From Paulinella micropora (taxonomy: Eukaryota > Cercozoa > Imbricatea > Euglyphida > Paulinellidae), in the NCBI GenBank assembly GCA_019918135.1, contig WBZZ01003884.1:248501-312500 (forward strand): 64,000 nucleotides of DNA, in the 5' to 3' direction. Every line of letters starts with the position of its first letter. Position 1 is the first letter of the stretch. The notes under the pieces are model-generated. The model saw only the letters and a list, made by a program, of their open reading frames with translations, searched no databases and was not told where the DNA came from. Below are positions 39,085 through 47,952 of this stretch, piece after piece. The position numbers were made by a program, and so were the translations under genes.

Positions 39085-39438
39085 AAAGAAAAAAAAGGGG
39101 GGGGGGAGGGGCACTGGCTTTTTTTTTTGTTGTTGTACCTGCTAGTTATCAGCGAGATTCTAGACTAACAGTACGAGCCGCGGCGCCAAAAGGTGGCTGC
39201 AAGGTGGTTGCGGGTTTAGTTTCATGAACAGATATCTGGGGGACACGTGGAACAGTAGCATCTTTTTTTGAATCTAAAAAATTCCAGCTTCAGACGATTC
39301 TTTTTTATGGGAGGGAGATTAATGGAAATAAAGAGCGAGGAGTTTTTTTTGTTTCTATCCCCCCGATCTTGTCCAAAAAAAGGCCTGACCTCTGGTTTGG
39401 TCTTGACCTCCATTTAAAAAGAAGAAGAGAAACCTAAC
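39085..39438. other. Intergenic
   Basis: About 350 bases with a G-run directly after the LRR gene and T-rich stretches before the next gene. No frame with protein-like composition. Confidence 0.4.
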
Positions 39439-40110
39439 ATGCGTATCAGCGTTGGGACGGTACTGTTGTTAGCGGGGCTGGCGGCGGCGGGGTTTTATGG
39501 AGTGAAGGATCTGGACGAAAGTACATGCCAGAGCCGTTCTCCTGCTGATCGGCGAAACAACCATGCCACAAGAACGCACAAAGATCAGCTGCTGTTACAA
39601 GTGGATATACCTCGTGGGGCTTGGTTAAAGGGCACTCTTCTGGTCACAACCGATAACCAGACGGCACGCGTCTGGTGCACCTGCAAGTGCAAACGAACAG
39701 CGCGCAGACATAAGGACGTGTCAAGTGCCTGCCCGAACCTACACCTAGACCCGGCGCTGGGTCGGAATACATCTCTGGACTTGTTGATCATACCCCAGCC
39801 TTGCCGGTTGGAACTTGATTTCTTTACCACCTGTCGCGATACGACTAGAAACGACTGTTATCCTACCGTGAAACTAACAGGAGAAGTACCAGTATATCCA
39901 GAGCCGACAAAAGCCGTTATCTTATTGGCAATCATCTCTTCTGTCGTGTTTATTATACTCGGTTGTGCGGTTGCGTGTTGTCACCGCACCGAAAAAGGAA
40001 GGGACATGCTTACATTGCCATTTAGTGTGATTTGTCTGCTCTGTTGTTGTTCAGTTTTTTCAGTTTGTTTATATACTCTTTACAGTTCCACAAAATGCAC
40101 ACAGGGCTAG
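39439..40110 (+). CDS. Two-TM membrane glycoprotein with signal peptide
   Basis: 223 aa. Signal peptide or anchor at residues 1-20 (VGTVLLLAGLAAAGFYG), an ectodomain of about 130 residues rich in Cys (CTCKCKR) with N-linked sites (NQT, NTS), then two hydrophobic segments at about 158-182 and 195-215 flanking a HRTEKGRD loop, and a Cys-containing tail. Third member of the two-TM layout seen at 21193 and 32074. Moderate GC. Probably an envelope component; no recognised family. Confidence 0.65.
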   Translation: MRISVGTVLLLAGLAAAGFYGVKDLDESTCQSRSPADRRNNHATRTHKDQLLLQVDIPRGAWLKGTLLVTTDNQTARVWCTCKCKRTARRHKDVSSACPNLHLDPALGRNTSLDLLIIPQPCRLELDFFTTCRDTTRNDCYPTVKLTGEVPVYPEPTKAVILLAIISSVVFIILGCAVACCHRTEKGRDMLTLPFSVICLLCCCSVFSVCLYTLYSSTKCTQG

Positions 40111-40330
40111 CTGGCACGGTTGGGTGCAGGAGGGGGGAGGGTCCGCGCTAGAGAAGCAAAACATAACCAGCACGTAAAAATCCCCCCAAGAATTGTCCGA
40201 CGACGAAGAGCCCACTTCTCCCGTCCTTTTTTTTCTTGCCTCAACCATGCCAGCGACGTTTGTGTTCGTACTGTTTGAGCTAGTTTGTGTCCCAGACAAT
40301 TAAAGAAGAGCAAAACCAGTCACTTTTTTT

Positions 40331-41233
40331 TCACGGCTGCTGCTGCGTGCACAGCAGGCCAAAGGCCGCCAAGATCTCGCGGCGCTGTTCCATGGTCTTG
40401 CCGGGCAAATGCAAGATAAACGGCGCGGGCTCAGCAGGTGTCACCCAGGACCGCTGCAGCAAAGAAGCGTTTTCTTCGGGCACGAGCCACGTCGACTCGC
40501 GCACGAAGCCTGTGTGGTCCCGGTAGTAGCGCGCGACGCTGAGCTGGTCGGCGACGTGGCTGCCGGGAGCCACAAACTTGCCGTACATCTCCAGCACCAC
40601 TGCGTGCGCCACGAGTGAGTTCTGTACGAGCCACACGCCGTTGTTGAGCCCGTAGCGCTTGTGCGACGCCACGAGCACGAACACCGGGTCGTCCGTGGCG
40701 TTAACTGCGACAGTCTGTTGCACAATTGCTAGCTGCATTTGTAAGCTGCGGTTCTGGTCCACAAACAACGCGTCGCCGTCGAGCCAGAAGAAGTACTTCG
40801 GGGTGGACAGACGTGCGCGGAGCAGCTGCTCCAAGTACTGCAGCTTGCGGAAGCGCACCGCTTGCGGGTACATCCACCAGTGGAGCGGCAGGGCGTCTTC
40901 GGGTGCGTAGTGCCGCTCGTCCAGCAGCAAATAATTGTGCCGGGCGCAGTATTCGCGCTTCGGCCGGCTGAAGGAGCAGTCGGCCCAGTCGTAGCCGCTC
41001 CAGCCGGCGTGCAACGTAACGACGGCAAATTTGGACTGTAGAAAGGCGCTCGAGAGCAGCCTGGCGCGGACGCCCAACGCTTCGTTGCTGGACAATTGCC
41101 GGGAGATCCGCCAATTGGTGATCGAGGTGTGCAGGGCAGCCAGCAGCACCATGGCCACCAAGACGGCCGTGGCGTACACTACAAGGGGGCTCAGCCGGCT
41201 GGCGTCGCGGGGCGGTCGGACGGACGGTAGCAA
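40331..41233 (-). CDS. GT34-like glycosyltransferase (type II membrane)
   Basis: 300 aa. A cytosolic start is followed by one TM at about 17-37, the usual Golgi type II layout. The catalytic domain shows YFFWLDGDALF (DxD motif binding the metal/nucleotide-sugar), WWMYPQAVRF, LNNGVWLVQNS, a SHVADQLS helix and HLPGKTMEQRR near the end. This is the pattern of family 34 alpha-galactosyl/xylosyl transferases (GMA12/MNN10 type). A paralogue lies at 42775 with every motif conserved. Likely adds a side-chain sugar to virion or host glycoproteins in the secretory path. Confidence 0.85.
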   Translation of the reverse strand: MLPSVRPPRDASRLSPLVVYATAVLVAMVLLAALHTSITNWRISRQLSSNEALGVRARLLSSAFLQSKFAVVTLHAGWSGYDWADCSFSRPKREYCARHNYLLLDERHYAPEDALPLHWWMYPQAVRFRKLQYLEQLLRARLSTPKYFFWLDGDALFVDQNRSLQMQLAIVQQTVAVNATDDPVFVLVASHKRYGLNNGVWLVQNSLVAHAVVLEMYGKFVAPGSHVADQLSVARYYRDHTGFVRESTWLVPEENASLLQRSWVTPAEPAPFILHLPGKTMEQRREILAAFGLLCTQQQP

Positions 41234-41640
41234 GTACTTTCTTTCCGTCTGTTTGGCGCTGGCCAGCTAAACACGCGGCGCTTCCGTTTCGGACAGCAAC
41301 GACCAAAAAAAGAAAACAGGGCAAAAAAAAAGACCTCGTAGTCGTCGTCGTCGTCGTCCGAGATTGTCGTTGGCGGAGGGCGCTGCATTTTGGTTTGCTA
41401 AGAAGAAAATGGAAAGAAAGCAAGGGAGAAAAGAGCTTGTGTGTGTGTGGCAAAAAGGACAACCAAAGAAAGGGAATTAGAGGGTAGGGGAGGGAGAGGG
41501 TTGAGGCCCCTCCCCCCCACGTCCCTCCCTCCCTCAGACGGAGGAGGTTTGGGAGGAGAGGGGAATATTTGGACAACAACAGCCACGGTAAAATCGCCCA
41601 AAAAATGCTGGCGAGCCGCAATTTGTGGCCAAAAAGTTTG
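41234..41640. other. Intergenic
   Basis: Contains a short CGTCGT repeat near 41342-41358 (Asp-rich in the minus frame, about 65 aa upstream of the GT34-like gene), G/C-runs near 41506-41550 and no supported gene. Confidence 0.4.
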
Positions 41641-41670
41641 GCGGCCATCACTGAGCCAACATTGAGCTAG

Positions 41671-41716
41671 CATTGGGTGCTCAATGATGTCAGCCAACAT
41701 CATTGAGCACTCAATG
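41671..41716. repeat. Hairpin module, inverted counterpart of the 19.4 kb module
   Basis: Inverted repeat with 20-base arms (CATTGGGTGCTCAATGATGT against CATTGAGTGCTCAATGATGT) and a 6-base loop. It is followed by GTTGGCC, a C-run and TTGGATCACCC, then the GT-rich array. Read on the minus strand this is the same order as at 19.3-19.4 kb. Confidence 0.8.
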
Positions 41717-41824
41717 ATGCCGGCCAAGCTTTGGCGGGAGTTGGCCCCCTCCCCTCCCTTTGTTGGATCACCCCACGAATCGTGGTGCATCCTTTCGCAA
41801 AGGATACACTCTTCCCCCCCCCCC

Positions 41825-42180
41825 TGTGTATGTCAATGATGTTTGTGTGTGTGTCTTTGTGTGTGTTTGCGTGTGAGATTTTGTGTGAGATTTATATGTT
41901 TGTGTGTGTCTTTGTGTGTGTGCTTGTGTGTGAGATTTATATGTTTGTGTGTGTGTGTCTTTGTGAGTGAGATTTGTGTGTGAGATTTGTGTCTTTGTGC
42001 GTGTCTTTGTGAGTGAGATTTGTGTGTGAGATTTGTGTCTTTGTGCGTGTCTTTGTGTGTGAGATTTGTGTGTAAGATTTGTGTCTTTGTGTGTGTCTTT
42101 GTGTGTAAGATTTGTGTCTTTGTGCGTGTCTTTGTGTGTAAGATTTGTGTCTTTGTGTGTGGGATTTGCGTCGTTGTGAA
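41825..42180. repeat. GT-rich tandem repeat array
   Basis: Repeats of GTGTGTGAGATTTGTGTCTTTGTGCGTGTCTTT in units of about 30-48 bases. The frames across it are Thr/His/Lys repeats and not convincing as protein. On the minus strand it is CA-rich like the array at 18.8-19.3 kb and lies in the same order relative to its hairpin. Confidence 0.85.
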
Positions 42181-42276
42181 TTTTCATGTGGTGTTGTGTG
42201 CATGCCCGAAGAAGCCTTCGCAAAGTGAAGAGTGAAACGGCCTGTCAGCTAAAAAAACATTTTAACCAAATTGTGA

Positions 42277-42572
42277 TGTCTGCGCAAGAACAGGTTTCTC
42301 TCTCTCTCTCTCTCTCTCGTCTTCGCGGGCACAATTGACTGCTCTATCACAACAGGCACAACCTGTGTGCTTTGATTCTGGTTAGACGGGAGCGTCGGCC
42401 TCAGTAGGAGGCCAAAGCGAGGAGGAGCTGCTGTCGTTTATGTCAGAGCTCTTGTTGGCGAAGACGCGGCCCTCATTGCCCATCTGCAGGCAGAGCGGCT
42501 GCTGCGCACAAGCACTGGACGACAATCTCTATTGTGTGATCCATGAGCCTAGCTGGTATGACAAAGCCTAGT
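42277..42572 (+). CDS. Possible small spliced gene
   Basis: An ATG at 42277 opens MSAQEQ and then runs into a GT followed by a long CT tract and AG-ended stretches typical of an intron. From about 42408 a second frame reads normal protein to a TAG (SEEELLSFMSELLLAKTR then LPICRQSGCCAQ ending SWYDKA), with four Cys. The exon boundaries cannot be fixed by eye. A poly(A)-like AATAAA occurs about 60 bases after the stop, in AT-rich DNA. Confidence 0.3.
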
Positions 42573-42774
42573 AGTAACGCAGGCAGAAATGTCGCTCAAA
42601 GTTATTATTATTAAAAAAATAGATTACAGTAATAAAAAGTACTTTTTTTAATATATTGGTCCTGAAAATCCATAGCTTCCTACAGAGAAAGGGTGCGCAA
42701 GACTAAGCTCTCCAGACCATGCCAAAACAAATCACCTTAATTTCCTTGGAAGTCTTTTTCAAAACATCAGGCCG

Positions 42775-43680
42775 CTAAGTTTGGTAGCACAGAAGGCCGT
42801 TGGCGCCCAGCCGATCGCGGCGCTCGTCCATGGTACGACCCGGGAGGTGGAAAATCCAGTCGGAGGGCCCGCCTTGTAACAGCTCGATGGCCCGCCTGGG
42901 CAAGACCCAGACGCTGTGGCGTTCAAAGTCCGGGTGTGCTGCTAAGAAATCGCGCAGGCTCAGCTGGTCGGCCACGTGATGGAATGGCAGGACCGTTTGG
43001 TCGTAAATGTGCAGCATGATCGCGTGCGCCTGAGGCGTGTTGCGCACGAACCAGACCCCGTTGTTAATCTTGTAGCGGCGCCTTTTTTCGGCTGCTAACA
43101 CAAACACAGGCTTTTCGTCTGCACGCGCGCCTACCTCCCGGCGGACCTGCTCGAAGCGTTCCTCGATCCTGACCGACTGATTGGCAAAGACAGTGTCTCC
43201 GTCCACCCACAAGAAGTACTCGTACGGCAGCGATGCGCGCAGCAGCCATTCCAAGTACCGTAGCTTATCGAAACGCGCCGCTTGGGGGTACATCCACCAG
43301 CGCAGGGGCAGCAACTCCTCGGGCCGGAAACAAATGTCGTCGAATAAGTCGTACTTCTGCAGGTCACAATACCGTCGCTTAGGTTTTTGGAAGCTGCAGT
43401 GTGCCCAAGGAATGGTCTCCCAACCCAAATGTAGGCTCACCACCGCAAAGGAGACGTTCGCACCGGTCAGGTTGTGTTGCCGGGAGCAGCTCCGCCAGAC
43501 CTCGTTCCCCGGCACCGCGGGCTGACAAGCCGTTGTACTAACCATCGATAAACGGTTCTGTAGAAGCCAGCCAGCCACCAAAATTAGCACAAGAGGTGAG
43601 AAGCGACGCACAAGCGCGAGCCGCGCGGGTAGAACACGCCTCCTCAGCCCTCCAGGACATGAGGACTTTGTCGCGGTCAT
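42775..43680 (-). CDS. GT34-like glycosyltransferase, paralogue of 40331
   Basis: 301 aa. Type II layout: basic start, TM at about 25-43, then a catalytic domain with YFLWVDGDTVF (DxD), WWMYPQAARFDK, INNGVWFVRNT, HHVADQLS and HLPGRTMDERRD. The motifs align with 40331 one for one at similar spacing, so the two arose by duplication. The ectodomain has one N-linked site (NLT). The first exon region of this gene was also copied to 52.7 kb as a fragment. It probably transfers galactose- or xylose-type residues. Confidence 0.85.
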   Translation of the reverse strand: MTATKSSCPGGLRRRVLPARLALVRRFSPLVLILVAGWLLQNRLSMVSTTACQPAVPGNEVWRSCSRQHNLTGANVSFAVVSLHLGWETIPWAHCSFQKPKRRYCDLQKYDLFDDICFRPEELLPLRWWMYPQAARFDKLRYLEWLLRASLPYEYFLWVDGDTVFANQSVRIEERFEQVRREVGARADEKPVFVLAAEKRRRYKINNGVWFVRNTPQAHAIMLHIYDQTVLPFHHVADQLSLRDFLAAHPDFERHSVWVLPRRAIELLQGGPSDWIFHLPGRTMDERRDRLGANGLLCYQT

Positions 43681-43932
43681 GAATTTGTTGAATGGGCCTC
43701 ATTCACGAGGGTACAGAGGAGGGAAGGGTCAGGGCGGCCCCCTCCCCCGCCCCCTGCTCCTCCCCCTCGCGCTTTGCACCGAACCTCTCTGTGTATTCTG
43801 TAGATATTTTTTTTTGGCGCCTAGGAGGAGGGATTAGGGGGAGGGGCCAAAAAAACTGTACTGGTGCTTTTGTTGTTTTCGCATTCTCTCTTGCTGTACT
43901 TTCTGTCAGATTAGCCGCCAAAGTCTTTGCCA

Positions 43933-44379
43933 ATGCGCAAGCTGTTGCCCCTGGAAACAGAAGCGCGACCAGAAGTAGAAGAAGGAGAAGAAGAGGATGA
44001 AGATAAGTACAGCGAGAACTCTAAGCTTCTCCGACAAACGCCACAACTGTCGCGCTCGTCCTGGCTCTCTGCCACCCAACATACACGACTAAAACACTTG
44101 GCGGTAGGCCTGCTGGTGTTTTGGACATTGGTAGAAGGCCTGGGCCTCGCCCGCCAAGCCACGGCGAACATAGGACCACCCGTGCTGGTGGTAGTGTACA
44201 GCGCACCTGCCAACCTGAACAGACGCATGGCTCTGCGTGACACCTGGTGCTCGCCCGCTAGTCTCTTACCCTCCCGCTCCAGCTGCTTGTTCCTGCTGGG
44301 CAGCACGGGCAACAACACCAAGGCGGCGGCTTTTCTCCGACAGGTCGGTCAATCTTCTTTTTTTTACTGGTGTCCGTCT

Positions 44380-44418
<39 letters not shown>

Positions 44419-45396
44419 CTCGAAATCGCAGGAACAAGATCTTTTTGGTGACCTGGTGCTCAACGATTCCTTTGTGGAGTCGTACCGAAACCTGTCTAGA
44501 AAGGCTCTAGTGCTGCTAGCGTTAGCTGACACGTTGCGTAGCCCAGATCAGCTGTGCGTCTTTAAGGGCGACGACGATATTTACGTCAACATCAACGCCC
44601 TAAGCAATGTTTGGTAACAGCTATTGCTTTTAGTCCTCGACACACTAAAAAAAACCTAACAATGCCTCTGGGACACTTCTCTCTCCCCCCCCCCCTTTTG
44701 GTGTGGTGCTTGTTCAGCGGCAGAGCGCAACAGCTGCCACCCGCACTGACGGGCCGGGTTTTCCTAGGCAGTCACAACCGCGTGCACCGGACGGGCAAGA
44801 ACGCTCTGACCCCCGACGAATTCCCTCTCGCACATTTCGAGCCCTACCCCGTGGGGCCCTTGGTTCTGTTGCCCCTCAACACCGCCTACAAACTCTGGCT
44901 AGCCTCACAGCACCTACGACTACTGACGGGACCCGAAGACGTGCTGATAGCCTACTTAGCTTACTACGCTGGTGTCGCTGTGCGGGCTGACCAACAGCTG
45001 TACGCCCTTCGTGATCAAAAGCAGCCAACGCGCAAGATTTGTGTGGGTGCTGATACGTAGGTTAGCTCTGCACGTAGCGAGTTCGTGCTGGCTCAGGCGG
45101 GGTTCTTTCGTGGCTGCTACCCACCTAGCACCAGGCCAGATTTATCGTTTCCACCAAGAATTGACAGGGGCCCGCTACCGGCCGTGCCTGCCGAGGCACA
45201 CGCTGGCCTGGTAGAAAAATTCAGTCAGGCTAGAACAAGCCAGTGTGTTTTTTTTTGTTGTGCTGGTAGGTTCTCCAACCAGGTCATAAGCGCAGTCACG
45301 AACTGGTATCTAGCCTACCACGTCTTTGTGCCAGCGGATTTTCTGTACTCCGACCTCGGCGTGCCAAAAGGCAACACGACACAGGGAGAGGAGTGA
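43933..45396 (+). CDS. Spliced GT31-like beta-1,3-glycosyltransferase
   Basis: Type II membrane enzyme in at least four exons. ATG at 43933, acidic head (EEGEEEDEDK), TM at about 57-76, then the GT31 opening VLVVVYSAPANLNRRMALRDTW. Introns: 44344-44431 (GTCGGT...CGCAG), 44614-44717 (GTAACA...TCAG) and probably 45211-45269 (GTAGAA...GTAG); one more frame change between 44970 and 45080 suggests another small intron that I could not place. The second exon carries DLFGDLVLNDSFVESYRNL and FKGDDDIYVN (the DxD); the third carries EPYPVGPLVLLP and GPEDVLIAYLA, the GT31 EDV motif. The family adds Gal or GlcNAc in beta-1,3 linkage. Confidence 0.75.
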
Positions 45397-45788
45397 GAGG
45401 CGGAAGGACGAAACGTGTTACGCCTCTCTGCACAGAGCCACGCCATTCTTTCCCCGCGCGCCTTACGTTTCGGAGTGGCGAGCGTAGCAGCTAAGGTGTT
45501 ACCGGCTAGGACAGAAAATAGAAAGCAACTGTCTCCCTTTCTTCCCCTCCCCCCCTTCCCACCTTTCTTTAGCACGCTACCCTCCCTTTTCTCTGTGCAA
45601 AAAAAAGAGGGTTTGGCTTCTTGATTAAAAACTCGTGGTAATACTATCCTGTCCAGACCCTAGATTTGTGCCGAAATCCCTCTCGTGACAATTGTCTGGA
45701 AGGGGCAGTCTACAACTCCGGCTTTAAAAACGAAAGACTTTAGCCTGTGATTAGACACCATAATGTACTGATTTAGCGCTACCAAGCG
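45397..45788. other. Intergenic
   Basis: About 390 bases, C- and A-rich, between two plus-strand glycosyltransferase genes. No supported frame; probably holds a terminator and promoter. Confidence 0.4.
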
Positions 45789-46495
45789 ATGCAGTTTGCG
45801 ACGCCTACAATTGGAATTCTAGCACTTCTTGTTCTAGTAAGTGTTCACTGTGCTTTAGGACTAAGGTACAAACTTTCTGTTTACTTCAGGTTTCCTGCTG
45901 CGTGTCTTACTTGTTTGTGCTACCCGAATCTAAGCTCCACGAAGCGGAGATCCAAACAGCCTACTTTATCAGCATGAACAACCGGCGTGGTCTCGAGCGA
46001 AGAGCACAATTGCAAGCCTGGTACAGGAATCAGAGCGCCCTTAATGTTACTCTTGTGCATATTCCCGGAGAAGAGGTCCTGGTCGACGGGAACCCGAGCA
46101 AGTGGAAGGGGTGCCTGGCCTCGCATGTACACGTGCTGCGTAGTATCGTGGCCTCGCCACCCACGCCGAGATGGTTTCTAGTGATGGAGGATGACGCCTT
46201 TCAGTATACGAACTTAACTTTACTCCCGCAAGTGCTGCGAGCCGTTGGCCAGAGCCTGCCGTGGGTCTGTGCCGTTAATCTGTTCGCTCCCAAAAGGATA
46301 AAACTGCACTACTGGAATGGCATGAGCATTGGATTTGGCACCAGAACTAGCGTCTACGTGGTGACGCAAAGCTGTGCGAAGAGCATGCTAGAAAAACTGG
46401 GTCGCTTTAAGGACGAGGCAGTTGACATGACCTTTGCTCGACATATGTTTTTCAGCGCTGCTTCCGTCGCTAATGTCAGCGAACACTTTGCTTGA
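45789..46495 (+). CDS. Spliced GT25-like glycosyltransferase
   Basis: Two exons: 45789-45836 encodes a 16-residue hydrophobic start (MQFATPTIGILALLVL), and after a 53-base intron (GTAAGT...TTCAG, the most canonical one in the window) 45890-46495 encodes the rest, 217 aa in all. Motifs of family 25: AYFISMNNRRGLERR near the start, KGCLASHVHVLRSI, and FLVMEDDAF (DxD-like EDD), then a Tyr/Trp-rich region. The family moves Gal or Glc, for example onto collagen hydroxylysine or lipooligosaccharide, and is known in large viruses. The first exon supplies the signal anchor, so splicing decides whether the enzyme enters the secretory path. Confidence 0.8.
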
Positions 46496-46820
46496 TTTTT
46501 TTTGGGCTTTTAAGCCGTCACCAAAAAAAACACCAAAGCCCTCTCCCTGCGCCACGCCGAGAGCATTTGAAAGAACGAAACTGTGGATTAAAGAATTTTT
46601 TTCTGGATCTTGTACGGCTTTTTGCGGCGCTCCCTGCAATATTGTCTTCTGACAGTGCTTTCTTCTAGCTCCCTCTCCCCTTTACTTATCAGCCAGAATA
46701 TCTTCGCTTGGAAGAGAGAGAGAAAGGGGAGGGAGAAGAGGCCACGAATTAGCAAGGCGTGCCTGAGCGCTGTCCATAGTCCCCAGAAATCTCTCACTAG
46801 CCCCAAACGAACAAGAAAAC
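46496..46820. other. Intergenic
   Basis: About 325 bases, A/T- and purine-rich; no supported frame. Separates the GT25-like and GT32-like genes. Confidence 0.4.
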
Positions 46821-47771
46821 ATGCTGGCGGTTCTCATGGCAATACTAAGATATTCTCGCGCAGCAACCTGTGCAGAAGTACTGGAGCCCAAGGAAAGAAT
46901 CATCGCGGGAGCGCCGGTTCTAAATGTTTCGGCTCTGCCCGCGGTAGTACACCAAATCTATTTCGACTTTGGCACGCCAGTCGAAACGCAGGTTAGGTTG
47001 TGGGAACTAAGCTTTTCGTGGTCCCGCGTGCTGCCAGACTGGCAACATTTGCTCTGGACCGAAACCGAGGTCGATTGCGTAGTGCACGTGTACCTGCCCT
47101 GGCTACGGGCGACGTACGATCGGCTGTCCTTACCTACTGAAAAAGTAGACTTGGGGCGCTACGTACTGGTGTATGTCTATGGAGGTCTTTACTCCGACCT
47201 AGACATAGAAATCAGAGAGCGGCTTTTCGAGCTGGAGATTTACCAGGCACAAGTCTATGTCATGTACGACAACAACGGGCTAGCAGCGGCCCTGCCGGGA
47301 AGTTCTTTGGTCAAGACAGTGTTGTTAAGGCAACAGAGCAGGCTCGCGCGCAGGTGGGGCGGGCTCTTGCGGGTCTGGCGGCAGACGGGCCGGCTGCAAT
47401 GGCAGTATAATGTGCTCGATACTACGGGCCCCCGTGTGGTCAGCGAAGTTCTGTGGGAGTGGACGCAGGGTAATCTAAGCCAAGGCCTGCATCACAATGC
47501 AACCCTGTACCTTCTCCCTGAACTAATGCCGTACCCCCCTCCTACCCATTGCTCGGAACGCGTGTGTCATTTATACACGTTTACCTGGAGGGGGCAGGCG
47601 CAGCGGGCCTTCTGGACCTTGTTAGCCACGTGGTTAGCCACAGGGACAGCAGTCACAATGATAGGCGTCGCGTACTTTCGTTACGGGCGTAAGACACGCC
47701 ACGCGCAGACCAAGAAGTCCGACAAAGAGCAGCTACCCTTGTTGTCGCCAGACGACGACGCTACTAAATAA
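46821..47771 (+). CDS. GT32-like glycosyltransferase with C-terminal membrane anchor
   Basis: 316 aa. The start of the domain reads LPAVVHQIYFDFGTP (IP..IHQI..G of OCH1-like enzymes), then VDLGRYVLVYVYGGLYSDLDIE, the R..L..YGG.Y.D.D motif with the DxD, and later DTTGPRVVSEVL. A membrane segment at about 264-288 is followed by a basic/acidic cytosolic tail, opposite to the usual N-terminal anchor, as in inositol-phosphoceramide mannosyltransferase-like members. An N-terminal hydrophobic stretch may be a signal peptide. Probably adds hexose (mannose or glucose type) to lipid or protein. Confidence 0.85.
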   Translation: MLAVLMAILRYSRAATCAEVLEPKERIIAGAPVLNVSALPAVVHQIYFDFGTPVETQVRLWELSFSWSRVLPDWQHLLWTETEVDCVVHVYLPWLRATYDRLSLPTEKVDLGRYVLVYVYGGLYSDLDIEIRERLFELEIYQAQVYVMYDNNGLAAALPGSSLVKTVLLRQQSRLARRWGGLLRVWRQTGRLQWQYNVLDTTGPRVVSEVLWEWTQGNLSQGLHHNATLYLLPELMPYPPPTHCSERVCHLYTFTWRGQAQRAFWTLLATWLATGTAVTMIGVAYFRYGRKTRHAQTKKSDKEQLPLLSPDDDATK

Positions 47772-47772
47772 A
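47767..47772 (+). terminator. AATAAA polyadenylation signal overlapping the stop
   Basis: AATAAA spans the TAA stop of the GT32-like gene and is followed by an A-run and a T/G-rich stretch. Confidence 0.6.
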
Positions 47773-47952
47773 GACATGAATCCAACAAAGAAAAAAAACC
47801 AGACGTCTTTTGTTTGGTTGTGCGGTAGATTCTCCGAGAAACCGGCAGCTTCTGACCGGGTTTTTTTTTGTTTGCATTAAAAAAAAGTTTTGGCTGTCGA
47901 CCACAACGCCGTTCTCTCTCTCTCTCTCTCCTTGCCTCCAAAAAAAAGACAG

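Noticed and set aside
41768-42223. Thr/His/Lys-rich minus-strand ORF
   Set aside because: It is only the translation of the GT-rich tandem array, with no non-repeat protein sequence.
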